Shown: positions 59,146 to 64,000 of the stretch, piece after piece
Layout of the letters: each line of letters begins with the position of its first letter
Numbering within the stretch: the first letter of the stretch is position 1
Origin: Marinomonas profundimaris
GTDB lineage: Bacteria > Pseudomonadota > Gammaproteobacteria > Pseudomonadales > Marinomonadaceae
Length of the DNA stretch: 64,000 nucleotides
Direction of reading: 5' to 3'
NCBI RefSeq assembly: GCF_000508165.1
Contig: NZ_AYOZ01000001.1
Span: forward strand, 248,001 to 312,000
Notes under the pieces: generated by a model
Told to the model about the DNA's origin: nothing
The model's input: the letters and a program-made list of their open reading frames with translations, nothing else
Databases searched by the model: none
Made by a program: the position numbers and the translations under genes

Positions 59146-60516
59146 TTAGTCTAGGTAATCGGTTCGATTTAGGCCATATTTTTGCATTTTTTGGTTGAGT
59201 GTTCTTCTTGGCAATTGAAGCTGCTCTAACACAAGTTGTATGTTGCCTTTTTGTTGACGAATACTGGCTTCGATTAAGCTGCGTTCAAATTCTTGTACTT
59301 TAACGCTGAGCGGGAGAGGCGTGATGGTGTCGATGTCGTCTTGAGCTTGGTAACCCGCTAAAATTTTAGCCACACTTGTGTTGGGTTCTAAAGCATAGCG
59401 TAACGCTACATTTCTAAGTTCGCGTACGTTCCCAGGCCATCCGTATAAGGTCAGAGTCTCATGGTCTATTGGGCTCAGTTGCCTAAAATCTCCACCACGT
59501 TCTTTGACTGCCATGCGGCAAAAATGCTCAAAAAGTAGAGGGATATCTGAGCCTCTATTGCGGAGATCTGGCAGATGAATTTGCGATACGTTAAGACGAA
59601 AAAATAAATCTTGTCTGAAATTTTCTAGAGTTTGCAAATCACTTTTTGCGGCCGCCACGACACGAAGGTCTATTTTTATCGTGTTGTTACTGCCAACGCG
59701 TTCTAGTTGATTTTCCTGTAAGACTCGCAGTAATTTAATTTGCATGGCAAGTGGCATGCTTTCTATTTCGTCGAGAAATAAAGTACCACCGCTGGCATGC
59801 TCGAGTTTACCGATTCTTTGTTTGTTTGCACTCGTAAAGGCGCCGGCTTCATGTCCGAAAAGTTCGCTCTCAAACAGTTCCGCCGGAATAGCGGCACAGT
59901 TGATTGCCACAAAAGGATTTGTTTTTCTAGGGCTGCAGTCGTGTAACGCTTTTGCGACCAGTTCTTTGCCGCAGCCAGTTTTACCATAAACAATGACATG
60001 CGTGTCCATGCTGGCAAAAGTGTGGATCTGTTGCCTGACTCGAATAATTTGTTCATTCTGGCCTATGATGGTTTCCTCCAAGCCATGGAGGTCTCCGAGA
60101 TATTGTGACTGATTAGCATGTTGCAGCTGGACGGTTCTAAGGCGAATGGCTTTTTCGACGGTTTGCAGTAATCGATTCGGATCAAAGGGCTTTTCAAGGA
60201 AATCAAATGCGCCGTCGCGTAACGCGTTTACCGCGGTATCAATATCACCGTGACCCGTAATCAGGATAAAAGGCAGTTCTGGCTCGATGATTAGGCAATT
60301 ACTCATTAGGGTAAGGCCATCAATGGGCGTCATACGAATGTCACTAACAATGATGCAAGGTAGGCCAGTCTGAAAGCCGTTAATTAACGCCTGAGCTTCT
60401 TGAAACTCTCTTACCGCATAGTTTGATAGGCGTAACCATTGAGCGGTTGTTGAGCGAACGATGTCGTCATCATCAAGCAACCAAATTTCAATTTGGTTAT
60501 TCGTGTTATTTTCCAT
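59146..60516 (-). CDS. dctD: Sigma-54-dependent response regulator, DctD-like
   Basis: 456 residues. An N-terminal receiver with phospho-acceptor D59 (IIVSDIRMTP), AAA+ domain with Walker A GKTGCGKE, the sigma-54 contact loop GAFTSA (GAFTGA is usual) and LFLDEIESMP. The C-terminal Fis-type helix-turn-helix covers NIQLVLEQLQLPRRTLNQKM. The order fits DctD, the partner of DctB. It follows the kinase after one base. Confidence 0.92.
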   Translation of the reverse strand: MENNTNNQIEIWLLDDDDIVRSTTAQWLRLSNYAVREFQEAQALINGFQTGLPCIIVSDIRMTPIDGLTLMSNCLIIEPELPFILITGHGDIDTAVNALRDGAFDFLEKPFDPNRLLQTVEKAIRLRTVQLQHANQSQYLGDLHGLEETIIGQNEQIIRVRQQIHTFASMDTHVIVYGKTGCGKELVAKALHDCSPRKTNPFVAINCAAIPAELFESELFGHEAGAFTSANKQRIGKLEHASGGTLFLDEIESMPLAMQIKLLRVLQENQLERVGSNNTIKIDLRVVAAAKSDLQTLENFRQDLFFRLNVSQIHLPDLRNRGSDIPLLFEHFCRMAVKERGGDFRQLSPIDHETLTLYGWPGNVRELRNVALRYALEPNTSVAKILAGYQAQDDIDTITPLPLSVKVQEFERSLIEASIRQQKGNIQLVLEQLQLPRRTLNQKMQKYGLNRTDYLD

Positions 60517-60517
60517 G

Positions 60518-62629
60518 TTAAGCCTTAAGCAGAGTTAGTCGAAATATCAGCTGCGAATTGTCGTTATAGTGTGCAGTGAGTGTGCCATTCATATCTTTCG
60601 CGAGGTTTGCGCTGATGGCAAGTCCAAGCCCTAACCCTTTGCCTATGGGCTTTGTGGTAAAAAAAGGTTCAAAAATATGAGTTACTTTATTTTTTTCTAT
60701 ACCTGGGCCATTGTCTTGATAGTTTATGGTTATTTGCTCGTCATGGGTATGCAGAGATATTTTAATACTGGGTGTGATGTTTCGTTCAGAGCAGGCTTGA
60801 ATGGAATTGCTGATTAGATTTAAAAATATTCTTTCCAATCTGGTCTGTTCGGCCATCACCTTATCTAAATCGTTTAGTTTTATTTCCCAGTGAACGCCAT
60901 GAACCTCGTCCCCAAGACCGTCAATGGCTCTTTGCAAAGATTCTTTGACGGACGTAGGTGTTAGTTGCTCAGGTCTTCGATAAGCCAGTACCTTTAATTC
61001 ACTGGTGAGATTTTGCATTCTGACCACCAAGGACTCCAAATCAATGAGTATTTTCAAGGCTTGTTCTGAGTCTTGACGTTTTAGTAGCAGCTCGGCGGTA
61101 TAGGCTAATGTTCTTATGCCGGTTAATGGTTGATTAAGTTCGTGAGCAATGGCGGTGGACATTTGTCCTATTGCGGCGAGCTTTTCTGTTCTTAATAGCT
61201 CTTTTTGTGCAGCCTCTAACGCTTTTGTTCTTTCTAGAACGCGTTCTTCCAGTCGGGAGTTGGCATCTAATAAACTGAGTTCTGCTTTTTTACGTTTGCT
61301 GATGTCGATCAGTGTCACCAGATAGCCTTGTGAATCACTCCACTTAAGAGAGGATACAGAAAGCAACGCAGGGAAGGTTTGTCCATTGTCTTTTTGTAGG
61401 ATGACTTCTTGCTCTAGCAGGTTGGTTGTAAGTGCAGCGTTTTCTATTTCTTGTGTTGGTAATGATTTAATAAAGGCGAGGGCGCTTTGGTTTTCTAAGC
61501 AGTCAGGTAAAAACTCATATAAGTAATGTTCATTAAGTTGTGCTCTTTGTCCGAAATAACGCAGCCCCATCGGGTTTACGAAAGATATTTCACCCCGTTT
61601 AGTAAGTTGTAACAATCCGACGTGTGTGTTCTCTATTAATACGCGCTGGCGCTGAGCGCTATCTGCAATGAGTATTTCGTTTTCCAATTTAGAGGCAATT
61701 TTAAGGGAGCGTTCCCGACGATAGAGCCAAAATAGAAAGATTAATGCGAATATGCCTAGGCTAATGAACGCAATGTTCTGGGCCTTTCTTTGTATGCCTT
61801 TTAAGTTAGATAGGTAATGAATATGCCATTTGAGGTCATCTAATGTGACGTCCTGCAAAAGATAGTTTTCGCCGTTGAGGTGATAGATTTTTGAACGGGT
61901 TTTGTTTAAAAATTGGACGTCAGTATGATTGTTTAACCAATCGCTTACTAAGAGCCGGTTGAGTCTATTGGCTAAGAAAATTAGATTGTTTTGGTCTGTC
62001 ATGACCACAATGTCTTCGTGAAGGTTCCAGCGCTCAATTAAATCACTGACATTTATTTTAACCGCAACTGCACCAGCTAGCCCTGTTGATGTATACACGG
62101 GAGCAAGTACGAGGTGAGCAGATTTAAATTGCTGGGGGTCGTAGCCTGAGACGAGAATGTATTCCCCTTGCTGCTCTTTCAGGACATTGCTTAAGTCTTG
62201 TTTGTTAAAATAGTTTTCTAAAGAAAAATGGGATGTTTGTTCGCTTGAAACAAGCAGATCGCCTTGAGCTGACAGAATAAACCAATCTTGAGTTTTGGAA
62301 ACATGAGTCAAATCTTCTAATTGCCGCTGAAGGCGTTGCTCTAGTACCTGATTGTTTGGATTGTCCATAAACGCTAATAATGTTGGGTTATCCGCGAGAG
62401 CGTAGGGCAGTATATGGTAATTTTTTAATTCATTTCTTAATTCAATGACGTAATCAAGTAGCTGGTCCTGTCCTTCAGAATGCTTGCTTATAATCAGTGT
62501 TTGATAGGCGATGGTGTTGACGCCAAAAAAGAGAAGAGTAAGTACGGCGCCCCCGAGGGACAGAAAAAAAAGGCGATGTTTGCGGAATTGTGAAATCAAA
62601 GAGAGTCTCGCTACCCTTTTTATGATCAA
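60518..62629 (-). CDS. dctB: Sensor histidine kinase, DctB-like
   Basis: 703 residues. Membrane helix 1 (about 21-41), a periplasmic sensor of about 240 residues in the double-Cache/DctB style (DQLLDYVIELRNEL, then KTQDWFILSAQGDLLVSS and VLAPVYTSTGLAGAVAVK) and helix 2 (about 287-305). A PAS domain (about 325-440) and HisKA with AIAHELNQPLTG (His near 494) lead to the ATPase (NLISNSIQAC, GPGIEKN, GLGLGLAI). It should sense C4-dicarboxylates or another small acid. Ligand not shown. Confidence 0.9.
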   Translation of the reverse strand: MIIKRVARLSLISQFRKHRLFFLSLGGAVLTLLFFGVNTIAYQTLIISKHSEGQDQLLDYVIELRNELKNYHILPYALADNPTLLAFMDNPNNQVLEQRLQRQLEDLTHVSKTQDWFILSAQGDLLVSSEQTSHFSLENYFNKQDLSNVLKEQQGEYILVSGYDPQQFKSAHLVLAPVYTSTGLAGAVAVKINVSDLIERWNLHEDIVVMTDQNNLIFLANRLNRLLVSDWLNNHTDVQFLNKTRSKIYHLNGENYLLQDVTLDDLKWHIHYLSNLKGIQRKAQNIAFISLGIFALIFLFWLYRRERSLKIASKLENEILIADSAQRQRVLIENTHVGLLQLTKRGEISFVNPMGLRYFGQRAQLNEHYLYEFLPDCLENQSALAFIKSLPTQEIENAALTTNLLEQEVILQKDNGQTFPALLSVSSLKWSDSQGYLVTLIDISKRKKAELSLLDANSRLEERVLERTKALEAAQKELLRTEKLAAIGQMSTAIAHELNQPLTGIRTLAYTAELLLKRQDSEQALKILIDLESLVVRMQNLTSELKVLAYRRPEQLTPTSVKESLQRAIDGLGDEVHGVHWEIKLNDLDKVMAEQTRLERIFLNLISNSIQACSERNITPSIKISLHTHDEQITINYQDNGPGIEKNKVTHIFEPFFTTKPIGKGLGLGLAISANLAKDMNGTLTAHYNDNSQLIFRLTLLKA

Positions 62630-62645
62630 TCAGTGCAGGGTTTTA

Positions 62646-63602
62646 TTAGATTAGGTTAAAGCTGCGTAACAAAGTAACGCCAATGCTGGTACTAATCAAG
62701 GAAGCGATGGTTGTAATCACGATGATGTTGGCGGCGAGAGCAGAGTTACCATTCATCGCCCGAACCATAATATAGCTAGCTGACGCGGTGGGAGCGGATG
62801 ACATCAAAAATAGCACGCCAAGTTCCATCCCTCTAAAGCCTAATAGGTAACCGCCAAGCGTTAGTGCAAAAGGAATAAAAATCAATTTTCCTACCGACGC
62901 CATTAGTGCGCCCAGCATACCACTTTTTAATGATTTGAAGCTTAACGATGCGCCTGCACATAATAATGCTAAAGGCAGTGTCATTTGAGCAAAATAATCT
63001 CCGGCTTTGTGGAGGGTTTGCGGTAATGTAAATCCGGTGAGTGACGACAAAAAAGCCGCTAAAATGGCAATAATAAGAGGGTTTTTTGCGATTCCTTTCA
63101 GAATTCCTTTTATATTAGTCTCTCCGCCTAACGCACGGTTTAGGCCAATAACGGACAAAATATTAAAGAGTACGGTGACCCCACCAAGATACGCCGATGC
63201 CACAGAGAAAACCTCATCCCCGTAAGCGTTGACGCAATACGCCAACCCAATAATTCCCATGTTGGAGCGAAATGCGCCTTGAACCAAAACGGCTCTATCG
63301 GCCTTATCTGGCTCCCAAATGGACAAGATGAAATCGAGAATGAAATAGCTAAGAGTAACCGCAACCATAGCGTAAATCACTAACGAAAAATGAGTGTTAC
63401 TGGATAAGTCTGTCTTGGAAATGCTAATAAAAAGCAGAGCAGGAAGAGTAACGTTGAACACCAATTTAGACGCAACATCAATGAAGTTATCATTGATGAT
63501 TCGAATGCGGTAAAGGACAACCCCTAATACCAATATTAAAAATATTGGCATGGTAATAGAGAAAGAAAACACCAATACGTCTAAAAAGTTGTTCAACGCC
63601 AT
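62646..63602 (-). CDS. AEC family transporter
   Basis: 318 residues with about ten membrane helices, the auxin efflux carrier/malonate-type transporter fold (PALLFISISKTDLSS near the first helix pair, SSAPTASASYIMVRAM late). Such transporters move small carboxylates or amino acids; specificity here is unknown. It is the first of three adjacent genes with the DctB/DctD-like pair, which may control it. A very close AAGGA lies next to the ATG. Confidence 0.88.
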   Translation of the reverse strand: MALNNFLDVLVFSFSITMPIFLILVLGVVLYRIRIINDNFIDVASKLVFNVTLPALLFISISKTDLSSNTHFSLVIYAMVAVTLSYFILDFILSIWEPDKADRAVLVQGAFRSNMGIIGLAYCVNAYGDEVFSVASAYLGGVTVLFNILSVIGLNRALGGETNIKGILKGIAKNPLIIAILAAFLSSLTGFTLPQTLHKAGDYFAQMTLPLALLCAGASLSFKSLKSGMLGALMASVGKLIFIPFALTLGGYLLGFRGMELGVLFLMSSAPTASASYIMVRAMNGNSALAANIIVITTIASLISTSIGVTLLRSFNLI

Positions 63603-63619
63603 TCCTTAGAGAGAGTGTA

Positions 63620-64000
63620 TTAATCGTTGTTTTCGAAGCGGTAGCCTGCGCCGTAAACAGAGTGAATAACATTTAATTCTGGTGCTACCGCAGAAATTTT
63701 CTTGCGAAGTTTCTTGATATGACTATCAATGGTGCGGTCACTAACGACGCGACTGTCTGCATAAATACTTTTCATAATAAGGTCACGGCCAAACACACGG
63801 CCGGGCTCTTTAATAAGTAATTGAAGTAATTGAAACTCAACCGTTGTTAGGTCGATGAGTTCGCCTTTGTAGGTTGCTCGTAAGCGGTCTACATCTAGGT
63901 CAAAACCATCTGTTCTTGGTGATTCGGCTTGATCAAGCTCAACTCGACGTAAGTTTGCTTTTACACGAGCAACAATTTCACGCGGGCTGAAAGGTTTGCA
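63620..64000 (-). CDS. OmpR/PhoB-family response regulator, C-terminal part (partial)
   Basis: 127 codons at the window edge; the 5' end lies beyond base 64000. It starts in the receiver at the conserved KPFSPRE Lys motif and contains the winged-helix output domain (LTTVEFQLLQLL, VVSDRTIDSHIKKLRKKI and VYGAGYRFE). The DNA-recognition segment is close to BaeR. Target genes unknown. It is 17 bases before the AEC transporter gene on the same strand, so they may share a transcript. Confidence 0.9.
   Translation of the reverse strand, partial: CKPFSPREIVARVKANLRRVELDQAESPRTDGFDLDVDRLRATYKGELIDLTTVEFQLLQLLIKEPGRVFGRDLIMKSIYADSRVVSDRTIDSHIKKLRKKISAVAPELNVIHSVYGAGYRFENND

Overview
The window looks like chromosomal DNA of a marine gammaproteobacterium of the Oceanospirillales, most like Marinomonas. 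This rests on remembered gene order and protein similarity, not on a search. Base composition is moderate and slightly AT-rich. Genes are densely packed, and the housekeeping blocks are the usual gammaproteobacterial ones: miaB-ybeZ-ybeY-corC-lnt, leuS-lptE-holA with divergent ybeL, yigZ-rapA-rluA, tdk-rdgC, prc, gltX. I see no insertion sequence, prophage, CRISPR array, rRNA or tRNA.

Layout. 1-4.5 kb: the tail of an unknown gene, a DUF2867 protein, and the pqiABC envelope lipid-transport operon. 4.5-9.5 kb: a histidine kinase/response regulator pair, a chemoreceptor and an unknown membrane protein. 9.5-14.3 kb: a sodium/proton antiporter, an oxaloacetate decarboxylase, an orphan ParA-like ATPase, a GlsB-like protein and dapA. 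14.6-19.7 kb: a minus-strand cluster with an unusual protein that joins two cyclic-nucleotide-binding-like domains, an acyltransferase-like domain and an SGNH hydrolase, flanked by a DHH phosphoesterase and a flavin-reductase-like protein. A 2OG-Fe(II) oxygenase-like gene follows. 19.7-29.9 kb: DNA polymerase III delta, LptE, LeuRS, then Lnt, CorC, YbeY, YbeZ and MiaB. 30-34.7 kb: a beta-barrel-like protein, a double OmpA-domain protein, an EVE protein, an Hpt plus degenerate HD-GYP protein and a histone-deacetylase-like enzyme. 34.9-47.2 kb: RNA, DNA and protein maintenance (rluA, rapA, yigZ, rmuC, a cation efflux pump, rdgC, tdk, a YbfE-like protein, prc, an M18 aminopeptidase). 47.3-57.3 kb: tolC, a secreted unknown, xni, a two-gene receptor-like pair, gltX, an HBM-type chemoreceptor and a DUF3301 protein. 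57.4-59.1 kb: an AraC-type regulator plus FldB-like flavodoxin operon behind a Fur-box-like palindrome, with a highly structured 3' untranslated region. 59.1-64 kb: an AEC-family transporter with a DctB/DctD-type sigma-54 two-component system, then the end of an OmpR-family regulator gene.

Three themes stand out. Envelope upkeep is covered by Pqi, LptE, Lnt, TolC, Prc and the OmpA-like protein. Environmental sensing is covered by three MCP signalling proteins, a receptor-like partner, two complete two-component systems, one partial regulator and an Hpt/HD protein. Adaptation to low iron is suggested by the flavodoxin operon. The least explained parts are the four-domain protein at 15.6-18.2 kb, the split receptor at 50.9-52.9 kb, and the structured flavodoxin 3' region.
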